DNA of 64,000 nucleotides from CAIWAH01 sp964602595 (GTDB lineage Bacteria > Verrucomicrobiota > Verrucomicrobiia > Limisphaerales > UBA9464). The notes under the pieces are model-generated. The model did not search any database. It worked only from the letters and a program-made list of their open reading frames with translations, and had not been told where the DNA came from. The position numbers were made by a program, and so were the translations under genes. This document shows, in pieces, positions 9,074-17,418 of this stretch; position 1 is the first letter of the stretch; every line of letters begins with the position of its first letter. The stretch spans positions 62,001-126,000 of the forward strand of contig CAZRRO010000006.1 in the NCBI GenBank assembly GCA_964602595.1, read 5' to 3'.

Positions 9074-9610
9074 TCAGGCCAATTCCGCCAGCAGCGGCAG
9101 GTTGCGATCGCGTTCCGAAACGAATTGGTCCGCCCGCGGCCAAGCGATGGCGACCTGCGGATCGTTCCACCGAAGGCCCCGCGCCAGTTCGGCGACATAG
9201 GTTTCGCCCATGAGGTAGCTCACCTCGCACCCGTCTTCGAGGCATTGGAAGCCGTGGGCGAAACCCGCCGGGACATAGAGCTGGCGCCCGTTGGTCGCGG
9301 TCAGTTCAAACGCCTCCCAGCGCCCTAACGTCGGCGACTGCCGGCGGACATCCACCACGACGTCCCAAATCGACCCAGCCGCGCACCGGATGAGCTTCAC
9401 CTCCGGCCGGGGCTCCGCCTGCCAATGAAGTCCGCGAATCATCCCTTGCCGCAGCGTGCGGGTCAGGTTGCCTTGCGGCCAGCGCGTGTTGAGCCCGTGG
9501 GCGGTAAATTCCTGTTCGCACCAGGTCCGGGCAAACCAGCCGCGCTCGTCGGTGCGCGGCTCCGGTTCGAGCAGCCAGACTCCGGACAGTTGGGCGGGCG
9601 TGAATTTCAT
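9074..9610 (-). CDS. rfbC: dTDP-4-dehydrorhamnose 3,5-epimerase family (RmlC-like)
   Basis: The 178-residue cupin-fold protein has DERGWFART near the start, MIRGLHWQ with the catalytic His, VKLIRCAAGSIWDVVVDVR, and LYVPAGFAHGFQ, all diagnostic of RmlC-type epimerases. The dTDP-rhamnose partners RmlA, RmlB and RmlD are not adjacent. Here it follows CDP-glucose pathway genes and a C-methyltransferase, so it probably epimerises C-3 and/or C-5 of a CDP-4-keto-6-deoxy sugar. ATG at 9610 is chosen because GAGGTG lies about 7 bp before it; a Met 7 codons upstream overlaps the preceding gene. Confidence 0.88.
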   Translation of the reverse strand: MKFTPAQLSGVWLLEPEPRTDERGWFARTWCEQEFTAHGLNTRWPQGNLTRTLRQGMIRGLHWQAEPRPEVKLIRCAAGSIWDVVVDVRRQSPTLGRWEAFELTATNGRQLYVPAGFAHGFQCLEDGCEVSYLMGETYVAELARGLRWNDPQVAIAWPRADQFVSERDRNLPLLAELA

Positions 9611-9620
9611 CGGCCGCACC

Positions 9621-10847
9621 TCATACCACACGGACCTCGGGCACCGGCACGATGAAACGGCCGCCCGCGTCGCGGTAGACCTGCTGTTGCCGCAGGATTT
9701 CCTCGGCGAAGTTCCACGTCAGCAGCAACGCGTAATCAGGCCGGCGACGCACGAGTTCCTCCGGTCCCACGATCGGCAGATGGGTTCCCGGCGTGAGCCG
9801 CCCCTGCTTGGCCGTGCTCCGATCCGCAACGAAGTCCAATGTGTCCGCGCCCAACCCGTAGAAATTGAGGAGCGTGCTGCCCTTCGCGGAGGCGCCATAG
9901 GCCGCGACGGATTTGCCGGCCGACTTCAGCTCGCGCAGCAGCTTCAGCAAGTCGTCGCGGATGCGGCGGACCCGGTCGCCGAAGTCTTCGTAGTAGCGCG
10001 GCGAACCGACTCCCTTGGCCTGCTCCTCCGCCAGCAGCGCGGTGACTGCGGGCTGGACCGGATAGGCACCGCGACGGGCGGCGAACAACCGGAGCGAGCC
10101 GCCATGGATGGGCAACCGCTGGACATTGATCAGCTCCAGCCCGTGCCGGGCAAAGAGAGGCATCAGTGCCGTCAGCGTGAAATAGAACACGTGCTCGTGA
10201 TAGACCGTGTCGAACTCGACGTGCTCCACGAAATCGCAGCCGTAGGGGAACTCGAGCGCGATGCGGCCCGTCGGCTTCAGCAAGGTGGCCAGGCCGGCCA
10301 CGAAGTCGTTCGTGTCCGGGGCATGCGCGAAGACATTGTTCCCCAGGATCAGATCGGCGCTTCGGCCGGCGTCGGCAAGTTGGCGCGCCGTGGTGGTTCC
10401 GAAGAATTCGCACAAGGTCTCCACGCCCTGTTCGCGCGCCACCTTGGCAATGTTGGCCGCCGGCTCGATACCCAAGCACGGCACTCCGGCGGCGAAAAAG
10501 TTCTTAAGCAGGTAACCGTCGTTGCTGGCGACCTCGACCACGAAGCTGTCCGGGCCCAATCCAAACTCCCGGCGATGCTGGGCGACCGCGTCCGCGGCGT
10601 GCCGGAGCATCGCGTCGCTGAACGACGAAAAATAGAGATACTCCGAGAACAGCTCCACCGGGGGCACGATGTCGGTAATCTGCAGCATCCAGCAGCGTTC
10701 GCACAATGCCAGCCGGAGCGGGAACTTCGGCTCCGGCTTGGTCAGGTCGGCCGTAGTCAGCAGGTTGTTGGCGAGCGGCTGAACCCCGAGATCCAGGATC
10801 AGCCGGCCCGCACCGGAACCGCACGCGCGGCAGCAGAAGGAGGTCAT
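9621..10847 (-). CDS. NDP-sugar C-methyltransferase (TylC3/TcaB9 type)
   Basis: The 408-residue protein starts CCRACGSG and has CERCW, giving the zinc-binding N-terminal domain. The SAM domain has VVEVASNDGYLLKNF, and the diagnostic FDTVYHEHVFYFTL carries Tyr-His-Glu-His. The C-terminal domain has VAAYGASAKGSTLLNFY. Characterised relatives methylate C-3 of 4-keto-6-deoxy nucleotide sugars. Its position directly after rfbG (overlap 10844-10847, ATGA) makes CDP-4-keto-6-deoxyglucose or an epimer the likely substrate. This is the most canonical of the three related methyltransferases in the cluster. Confidence 0.9.
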   Translation of the reverse strand: MTSFCCRACGSGAGRLILDLGVQPLANNLLTTADLTKPEPKFPLRLALCERCWMLQITDIVPPVELFSEYLYFSSFSDAMLRHAADAVAQHRREFGLGPDSFVVEVASNDGYLLKNFFAAGVPCLGIEPAANIAKVAREQGVETLCEFFGTTTARQLADAGRSADLILGNNVFAHAPDTNDFVAGLATLLKPTGRIALEFPYGCDFVEHVEFDTVYHEHVFYFTLTALMPLFARHGLELINVQRLPIHGGSLRLFAARRGAYPVQPAVTALLAEEQAKGVGSPRYYEDFGDRVRRIRDDLLKLLRELKSAGKSVAAYGASAKGSTLLNFYGLGADTLDFVADRSTAKQGRLTPGTHLPIVGPEELVRRRPDYALLLTWNFAEEILRQQQVYRDAGGRFIVPVPEVRVV

Positions 10848-11947
10848 GTGGGGAGTTGGGCAGCCCAGCCGATGCCTTGCCGGCGAGCCGCGTCCGTGTA
10901 GTCAGAAATCTGTTGCACCGTGAGCGCCCGGATCGCCTCGGGTAAGCCGGACTGGGCTAACCGATACCAGCGCACAGTGGCCGCGATGGCCTCCGAAAAC
11001 TTCCAAGTCGGCGACCAGTCCAGCAGCGCGTTCGCGCGATCAATGCTCAATTGCAGCCGGCCCGCTTCGTGGGGCGCGTTGGGCTGGGTGTGATCGGTCC
11101 ACTCGCCCGGCCAGTGGCGCAGGATCTCGGTCACCAGTTCGCCCACCGTCCGGTTGGCATCGTGGCCCGGGCCGAAATTGAACGACGTGGCCAAGCGGCT
11201 ATCCGCCGCCATCCGGGCGGCCAGCAGCAGGTAGCCGCTGAGCGGTTCGAGGACATGTTGCCACGGCCGGGTGGCATGCCGATTGCGGACGGGAATGGCC
11301 CGGCCTTCAGCCAACGCCCGGACACTGTCGGGCACGATTCGGTCCAACGCCCAGTCACCGCCGCCGATGACGTTGCCGGCCCGCGCGCTGGCGACCCGGA
11401 CCGGATGGTCGTGAAAGAACGAACGGCGATACGCCGCAACCACAATCTCGGCCGCCGCCTTGCTCGCGCTGTAGGGATCGTAGCCGCCCAGCGGGTCTTC
11501 CTCGCGGTAGCCGTAGAGCCATTCGCGGTTCTCGTAACACTTATCCGTGGTGACGCAGACCACCGCACACGGCTGGGTCAGCCCCCGGAGGCCTTCCAGC
11601 ACTTGGACCGTGCCCAGGACATTGGTGTCAAACGTCCCCACGGGATCGGCGTAGGAACTCCGCACCAACGGTTGGGCGGCGAGATGAAAGACAAAGTCCG
11701 GCGCGGCCGAAACGACGGCTGCCTGCCACGCGGCCGCATCCCGGATATCCCCGGTGACATGCCGGATCCGGCCGGCATGCCCCAACTGCTCGAACAAGGC
11801 GGGCGACGTGGGACTGGGCAACGAATAGCCAGTCACTTCGGCACCCAGTTGGAGCAGCCACTCCGTGAGCCAAGCGCCCTTGAACCCGGTATGTCCGGTC
11901 ACCAGCACCCGTTTGCCCGCAAAGGCGTTGCCGAAGGCGTCTGACAT
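10844..11947 (-). CDS. rfbG: CDP-glucose 4,6-dehydratase
   Basis: The 367-residue extended SDR has VLVTGHTGFKGAWLTEWL, FHLAAQPLVRSSYADP, CVTTDKCYENREW and YSASKAAAEIV (catalytic Tyr-x3-Lys), then ARAGNVIGGGDWALDRI, all hallmarks of RfbG. It turns CDP-glucose into CDP-4-keto-6-deoxyglucose, the branch point for yersiniose, abequose, paratose and related sugars. ATG at 11947 is two bases past the rfbF stop. The open frame extends upstream, but family similarity starts here. The rfbF-rfbG pairing is the classic arrangement. Confidence 0.95.
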   Translation of the reverse strand: MSDAFGNAFAGKRVLVTGHTGFKGAWLTEWLLQLGAEVTGYSLPSPTSPALFEQLGHAGRIRHVTGDIRDAAAWQAAVVSAAPDFVFHLAAQPLVRSSYADPVGTFDTNVLGTVQVLEGLRGLTQPCAVVCVTTDKCYENREWLYGYREEDPLGGYDPYSASKAAAEIVVAAYRRSFFHDHPVRVASARAGNVIGGGDWALDRIVPDSVRALAEGRAIPVRNRHATRPWQHVLEPLSGYLLLAARMAADSRLATSFNFGPGHDANRTVGELVTEILRHWPGEWTDHTQPNAPHEAGRLQLSIDRANALLDWSPTWKFSEAIAATVRWYRLAQSGLPEAIRALTVQQISDYTDAARRQGIGWAAQLPT

Positions 11948-11949
11948 GT

Positions 11950-12726
11950 TCACCAACGCTTCCACGGCGCCTGCCCGGATTGCCACAATTTTTCCAGCAA
12001 CTGCTGCTCCCGGTAGGTGTCCATGCACTGCCAAAATCCATCATGGCAATGCGCCTTGAGCTGCGCGGATTGCGCGAGGCGCTCCAGCGGCTTCCGCTCG
12101 AATACGCAGCCGTCGTCCGGATCCAGATAGTCGGCTATGGTGCGGTTCAGGACCATGAACCCGCCGTTGATGTAGCCGCTTTCCTGTTCGGGCTTTTCTT
12201 GGAAGGCCGTGATAGTCTGGCCATCCATTGCCAGCTCCCCGAACCGGCCGCTGGGCTTGACCGCCGTCATCGTGGCCACCGCACCGTGGCTGCGGTGAAA
12301 CTCGATGCTGGCGTTGATGTCGCTGTCGGTCAGCCCATCGCCATAGGTGAACAGAAACGTATCGTCCGGGACGTGGGCCAGTGCCCGGCGCAACCGGCCG
12401 CCGGTCTGCGTGTCCTGGCCGGTTTCGAGCAACGTCACCGTCCAGTCCTCTTCGTCGTGAGTGGAGTGATATTTGATCTGGGGATTGCGCCCAAGCTTCA
12501 GGGTGACGTCGGACGTGTTCCACAGGTAGTTGCGGAAGTAGTCCTTGATGACGTCCCCCTTGTAGCCAAGGCACAGGATAAAGTCTTTGTGCCCGTGGTG
12601 GGCATAGGTCTTCATGATGTGCCACAGGATCGGCCGGCCGCCGACCGGCACCATCGGCTTGGGCCGGTATTCGGTTTCTTCGCGCAGACGCGTGCCCAGA
12701 CCGCCGCAGAGGATGACGACTTTCAT
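11950..12726 (-). CDS. rfbF: Glucose-1-phosphate cytidylyltransferase
   Basis: The 258-residue nucleotidyltransferase starts MKVVILCGGLGTRLREET and continues YRPKPMVPVGGRPILWHIM. It has FLFTYGDGLTDSDI for the metal and nucleotide site and FWQCMDTYREQQ near the end, as in RfbF. It makes CDP-glucose from CTP and glucose-1-phosphate and commits carbon to this pathway. It is the promoter-proximal gene of the minus-strand operon. Expression must start in the 148-bp gap shared with the divergent LamG gene, where I see no clear consensus promoter. Confidence 0.95.
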   Translation of the reverse strand: MKVVILCGGLGTRLREETEYRPKPMVPVGGRPILWHIMKTYAHHGHKDFILCLGYKGDVIKDYFRNYLWNTSDVTLKLGRNPQIKYHSTHDEEDWTVTLLETGQDTQTGGRLRRALAHVPDDTFLFTYGDGLTDSDINASIEFHRSHGAVATMTAVKPSGRFGELAMDGQTITAFQEKPEQESGYINGGFMVLNRTIADYLDPDDGCVFERKPLERLAQSAQLKAHCHDGFWQCMDTYREQQLLEKLWQSGQAPWKRW

Positions 12727-12874
12727 CAGGAATCGGTGTCGCGGACGGTAAGGGTTCAGCACCCTCAGCCACAAAGAGTTTCTGCCGCCAAAGAAGAACC
12801 GCAGGAATGGCCGAAAGAACTGGACGAGTTCATACCCTTACAGATTACATAGAGCAACAGCCAACGCTATCCCG

Positions 12875-15800
12875 ATGAAATCTAACTATATGCTCCGCTC
12901 AGTGCAGATGGTTGCATTCGCCGTTTTGTCGTCGTTCAGCACGATCGCGATTGCCGATTGTGCACTTCCGCCGGCCGGCCTTGTCGCGCGGTGGGATGGG
13001 AATTCAGCTTTGACCGGTAGCGGCGGAGAAAACGGTTCATTTCGAGCAAGCGGCAGGGTTGGAACCGGTTTCATCGGTAGTGGATTCGAATTCACAGGCG
13101 GTGAAGACGCGTTCGTCCTTCCAGGCGGCTTCGTCCTCCCGTCACAAGATTTCACCTTCGAGTGTTGGATCATGCGCAGTCGTTCAGATATTGCCGGACG
13201 CGGATCACCCGGCGGTGAATTTTTCGCGGGAAGCGCCGGTGGACCTTCGTTTGGCCTCACTGACGGTGGCCGTCTGTGGTTAGGTCGAGTCGGGCAGGAG
13301 ACGTTTTTAGGAAACACTTCCATCACCGATACCTCTTGGCACCATGTCGCGGTAAGGCGGCAGGGACCTCAGGTCAGTTTTTTTGCCGATGGGCAATTGG
13401 CGGGAACGCAGCCTTGCGACCTAACTTTCAAGTTAGATGGGCCGTTCGCGATCGGGGCCTTGGGAAGTCCATTTGATGGCAATTCATTTGGGTTCATTGG
13501 AACTATTGACGAGTTCGCTGCCTACGGACGTGCGCTTAGCCAAACGGAGATCTCAAATATCCATCGGGCCGGAAAAGCCGGCAAATGCACCAGCGTCCCT
13601 CCGATTACCGTGGCCCTGCCGGTAGTCAATCCCAGCTTCGAGGCGTTGACCGGCACCGATCCCGCCTATTTCGACGAGACCGGACGCCTGTTGCTGAACC
13701 ACTACTCCACGTTTCCTGGGGTTCCGTCCCTGTCCATCGGTTTCTACTCCACCAATGCGATCCCGGGTTGGACCCCGAGTTCGCCTCCGCGTCCCATCAC
13801 CGCGGGCACCATCAACTACCGCGGCTCGCAATACTTCCCCAACGGCAACCCGGACGGCCAGAACTGCGCGTTCATCAACTGGGTCGGCTACATCAGCCAG
13901 ACGCTCGCCGAAACATTTCAGGCCGGCCATGCCTACCGGCTGAGCGTGGATGTCGGTCTGCCGGCCGGAATCAGCTTCCCCGGCTACGTCATCGGGCTCT
14001 ACGCCAACGGACAAGCCGTGGCCGCGGACACCAACACGGTGACCGTGCCCGCCGGCGGCTTCGCCACCGCCGCGCTCGCCTTCACGCTGCCCGCAGACTC
14101 CCCGGCCATCGGGGCCCCGATTGAGATCCGCCTGGGGATCCCCGGGGACCAGCCCGATCAGACCGTCTTCGACAACGTCCGGCTGACCGCCGAGCCCCCC
14201 GCGATCGTTTCCCTGCCGGTAGTCAATCCCAGCTTCGAGGCGTTGACCGGCACCGATCCCGCCTATTTCGACGAGACCGGACGCCTGTTGCTGAACCACT
14301 ACTCCACGTTTCCTGGGGTTCCGTCCCTGTCCATCGGTTTCTACTCCACCAATGCGATCCCGGGTTGGACCCCGAGTTCGCCTCCGCGTCCCATCACCGC
14401 GGGCACCATCAACTACCGCGGCTCGCAATACTTCCCCAACGGCAACCCGGACGGCCAGAACTGCGCGTTCATCAACTGGGTCGGCTACATCAGCCAGACG
14501 CTCGCCGAAACATTTCAGGCCGGCCATGCCTACCGGCTGAGCGTGGATGTCGGTCTGCCGGCCGGAATCAGCTTCCCCGGCTACGTCATCGGGCTCTATG
14601 CCAACGGCCAAGCCGTGGCCGCGGACACCAACACGGTGACCGTGCCCGCCGGCGGCTTTGCCACCGCCACGCTCGCGTTCACGGTGCCCGCAGACTCCTC
14701 GGCCATCGGTGCCCCGATTGAGATCCGCCTGGGGATCCCCGGGGACCAGCCCGACCAGACCGTCTTCGACAACGTCAAGCTCACGGTCCAGACGGTTGTC
14801 CTCAATCTTCCGGTGGTGAATCCGAGCTTTGAGCTGCTGAGCGGCACCGATCCGACCCATTTTGACGCTTCAGGCAAACTGTTGCCGGGACACTATTCCG
14901 AGGTTCCCGGCTTCCCGATCCTCCCGATCGGATTCCATACTGCCGACCCGATTCCCGGATGGACCAGCCAAGATTCGGCCGGAACGATCAACTACGCCGG
15001 CCTGCCTTACTTCCCGGCCGGACTTCCCGACGGCCAGAACTGCGCCTGGATCAACATCACGGGCACGGTCAGCCAGACGCTGGCCGAACGGTTTTCCCCG
15101 AACACCGTTTACCGGCTGTCGGTCGATGTTGGCGCCCTGGCCGGCATTGCCTTTCCCGGCTATACGGTCGGCCTGTATGCCAACGGAACTCCGGTGGCCA
15201 CGGAGGAAAATGCCGTTTCCATCCCGAACGGGACCTTCCAGACCGTGACGCTCACCGCCACGATCCCGCCCAATTCCCCCGCGCTTGACACGCCCATTGA
15301 GATTCGCCTGGGCATCCCCGGCAGCCACCCTGACCAGGTCGTCTTCGACAACGTCAGACTCACGGCGGAACCCGCACTTGAGCGTTTAGAGCTGCTTTCG
15401 CAACCGGCTCTAAATCCCCAGTCGGGACTGTTTGAACAAAGGGTCCGCGTCACCAACTTGGGCAGAAGTGCACTCTCGGGAGTTCGCTTGGGAGTCAGCG
15501 GCCTTTCTGCCGGCATAGCTGTCGTGAATGCGACCGGATCGGTGGACGGGGTTCCCTATGTCCAAAGCGTCCATGACGTCGCGCCTTCCGGAACCGTTGA
15601 GTTCTTGGTGGAATTCTACAGCAAATTCCGACAACTGGTTGGATCTCCGGTTTATACCGTGCTTCCAGTCTTGGAACCGTCTGTTCCAGGCACTGAAGGA
15701 ACCGAAATTCCGATCGCCAGGGTCACCATTCCTGAGGACAACGCAAATGGGGGCCGGGTTCTGTTGGAGTTCCGGAGTGTCCCAGGGAAAAGCTACGTGA

Positions 15801-15961
15801 TTCGCTACCAAAACGGCCTGGAAGCTCCGTGGAAGACTTCCTTGCCTGCGGTTGCCGCGGCCGGAACCTCGGTTCAATGGTTCGACGACGGTCCGCCGAA
15901 GACCGACACGCCTCCCGGAGACAACGGGACCCGGTTCTACCAGGTTTTGGAACTGCCCTAG
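12875..15961 (+). CDS. Secreted LamG-domain protein with three ~199-residue repeats
   Basis: The 1,028-residue protein has a signal peptide (about residues 1-27, ending SFSTIAIA). A LamG/concanavalin-like fold follows (about 28-240, with WHHVAVRRQG and TIDEFAAYGRALS). Then come three tandem domains starting PVVNPSFE at about 247, 446 and 645. Each contains a conserved DGQNCAFINW or DGQNCAWINI motif and ends VFDNV[RK]LT. The C-terminal part (about 830-1028) has SYVIRYQNG and RFYQVLELP, a closing module I associate with verrucomicrobial surface proteins. The first two repeats are nearly identical at the DNA level. It is probably a carbohydrate-binding or adhesive surface protein; no catalytic residues are evident. 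Confidence 0.75.
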   Translation: MKSNYMLRSVQMVAFAVLSSFSTIAIADCALPPAGLVARWDGNSALTGSGGENGSFRASGRVGTGFIGSGFEFTGGEDAFVLPGGFVLPSQDFTFECWIMRSRSDIAGRGSPGGEFFAGSAGGPSFGLTDGGRLWLGRVGQETFLGNTSITDTSWHHVAVRRQGPQVSFFADGQLAGTQPCDLTFKLDGPFAIGALGSPFDGNSFGFIGTIDEFAAYGRALSQTEISNIHRAGKAGKCTSVPPITVALPVVNPSFEALTGTDPAYFDETGRLLLNHYSTFPGVPSLSIGFYSTNAIPGWTPSSPPRPITAGTINYRGSQYFPNGNPDGQNCAFINWVGYISQTLAETFQAGHAYRLSVDVGLPAGISFPGYVIGLYANGQAVAADTNTVTVPAGGFATAALAFTLPADSPAIGAPIEIRLGIPGDQPDQTVFDNVRLTAEPPAIVSLPVVNPSFEALTGTDPAYFDETGRLLLNHYSTFPGVPSLSIGFYSTNAIPGWTPSSPPRPITAGTINYRGSQYFPNGNPDGQNCAFINWVGYISQTLAETFQAGHAYRLSVDVGLPAGISFPGYVIGLYANGQAVAADTNTVTVPAGGFATATLAFTVPADSSAIGAPIEIRLGIPGDQPDQTVFDNVKLTVQTVVLNLPVVNPSFELLSGTDPTHFDASGKLLPGHYSEVPGFPILPIGFHTADPIPGWTSQDSAGTINYAGLPYFPAGLPDGQNCAWINITGTVSQTLAERFSPNTVYRLSVDVGALAGIAFPGYTVGLYANGTPVATEENAVSIPNGTFQTVTLTATIPPNSPALDTPIEIRLGIPGSHPDQVVFDNVRLTAEPALERLELLSQPALNPQSGLFEQRVRVTNLGRSALSGVRLGVSGLSAGIAVVNATGSVDGVPYVQSVHDVAPSGTVEFLVEFYSKFRQLVGSPVYTVLPVLEPSVPGTEGTEIPIARVTIPEDNANGGRVLLEFRSVPGKSYVIRYQNGLEAPWKTSLPAVAAAGTSVQWFDDGPPKTDTPPGDNGTRFYQVLELP
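13614..14807 (+). repeat. Tandem 597-bp direct duplication inside the LamG gene
   Basis: Copy 1 covers 13614-14210 and copy 2 covers 14211-14807. The first 388 bases (13614-14001 against 14211-14598) are identical; the first difference is C at 14002 against T at 14599. Scattered, partly synonymous changes follow, and the end diverges. A third, older copy follows from 14808 but is much less similar. The unit is exactly 199 codons, so the frame is kept. Confidence 0.93.
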
Positions 15962-15991
15962 CCAACCGCCACATCCTCAAATTTCATTCCA

Positions 15992-17002
15992 ATGACTGCC
16001 TTGAAATCATTGCCCTGCATCACGGCTGGTGTTCTGGCGACCCACCTCGTGTCCGCACAGGAGCAGGACTTTACGCCCACCAGCCGGATTTCCGTGGGAG
16101 CACGACTGGGATTCAATGTCGATGTGTCGTTTTCGACCCACGTCACCGCCCAATATGGTCCGGCAACTGGCGGGACGACCGACCGGATCTACGACAATGG
16201 ATCGGTGAAGGTGGACAGTTCCGGCAACACGGGAAATCAGACTTGGAACTGGAGCTACGCCGACGCCGCTCAGGTCGATGCTGCCGGCGGTTTGATCAAT
16301 TTCACCACCTTGCAATCGTCCCCAGGGGACGGACGGGCGGATGATTTGGATCCGGCACCAGGAGCGGAAATCACCGGCCTCTGGTTGTTCACCAAGTTGG
16401 GTCGGGTTGAAATCGGCCTTGAAGCTGGCGCCACGTGGGGCCGGCTTAGCTTCAATGACAGTTCCTCCATTTCGAGCCCAACCACCAGCATCACCGACGC
16501 GTATGCTCTGGGTGGACTCATCCCTCCCGCGGCTCCCTATTCCGGCAGTTTTGACGGGCCGGGTCCGTTGATCGGCGACTCTCCGGTGCGCACCACTGGC
16601 TCGGTTGCCGCCACGCTGACCGGAAATCGCAGACTGGAAGGAGACATATGGGGGCTCAAATTCGGCCCGGCGCTGCATCTTCCGATTAACGAATGGTTTT
16701 CGTTCGACCTGTCGGGCGGGCCGGCACTGGCATATCTGACGGCGGATTTCCGATATGCCGAGAGCGTCACCGCCGCTGGTCTGGCCACACCGAGAAGTGC
16801 TTCTGAATCCAACGATGATGTGCTCGTGGGTGGTTACATCCGCGCTCAAATGAACGTCCTCTTGAGCGACCACTGGAGCGTCTTCGGGGGGGCCGAGTAT
16901 CAAATCTTCCGTGACTTCGACATCACAGCGGGCTCACGAACGGCAGAGATCAGTCTCGGCGGCTCCATCTTCGCCGTCTTTGGTGTTGGCTACTGGTTTT
17001 GA
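15992..17002 (+). CDS. Outer-membrane beta-barrel protein
   Basis: The 336-residue protein has a signal peptide ending LVSAQEQ. The rest is rich in alternating polar and aromatic strands (WLFTKLGRVEIGLEAGATWG, WSVFGGAEYQIFRDFDI) and ends FAVFGVGYWF, with the C-terminal Phe typical of BAM-inserted barrels. It is probably an 8- to 12-strand barrel of unknown function. It follows the LamG gene by 30 bp on the same strand, and the two may be co-transcribed. It could serve as the surface anchor or export partner of its neighbour, but nothing in the sequence proves this. Confidence 0.7.
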   Translation: MTALKSLPCITAGVLATHLVSAQEQDFTPTSRISVGARLGFNVDVSFSTHVTAQYGPATGGTTDRIYDNGSVKVDSSGNTGNQTWNWSYADAAQVDAAGGLINFTTLQSSPGDGRADDLDPAPGAEITGLWLFTKLGRVEIGLEAGATWGRLSFNDSSSISSPTTSITDAYALGGLIPPAAPYSGSFDGPGPLIGDSPVRTTGSVAATLTGNRRLEGDIWGLKFGPALHLPINEWFSFDLSGGPALAYLTADFRYAESVTAAGLATPRSASESNDDVLVGGYIRAQMNVLLSDHWSVFGGAEYQIFRDFDITAGSRTAEISLGGSIFAVFGVGYWF

Positions 17003-17418
17003 AGGCGCACTCCATTGGCGATCCGAGGCGGGAACTTCCAGCCCCGGATCTCCCGGATTGAGACGCACGACTCGATCAAACTCTGAACTGCAACTTGGCT
17101 CCTTCCGGAGCCAGTCGCTTCTGGCTGGCACGCCCGGACCTGCGGCAACAACGGCCTTCGCAAAGGCACACCCACTGCCCTGCCGTTGCCGAAAAGCCGT
17201 GGCGGGTCTTCATTTCGTCGGCCCCACCGGGTGCCGGCAGACGACACTCTCGACTCCGGGTTCATCTTGCTCAGCCTTCCTCAAGATGCCCCAGAATGAG
17301 GCCAACTCCTTCGACCGGACTGCGTGAAGTCGACATAGGGACTGACCTTGAACCGTCGGCTCATGGAAATGGGTGGACAGTGGCAGTTCCGCTGCGATTA
17401 CATCGGGAAACAATCAGC
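17003..17418. other. 416-bp gap without a supported gene
   Basis: Open frames cross this gap, but none has a recognisable domain or signal peptide, and the in-frame extension of the next gene upstream of 17419 shows no family similarity. No terminator hairpin with a T-run was found after the barrel gene. It probably holds the promoter of the large LamG/Calx-beta gene, but no consensus elements could be named. Confidence 0.5.

Noticed and set aside
9456..10901. 481-codon plus-strand frame over the C-methyltransferase
   Set aside because: No recognisable motif; the minus strand encodes a clear enzyme with zinc, SAM and YHEH motifs.
13553..14860. 435-codon minus-strand frame across the LamG repeats
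   Set aside because: It is the antisense of the duplicated domains; its own repeat structure simply mirrors them, and its composition (Gly/Arg/Val-rich) has no domain.
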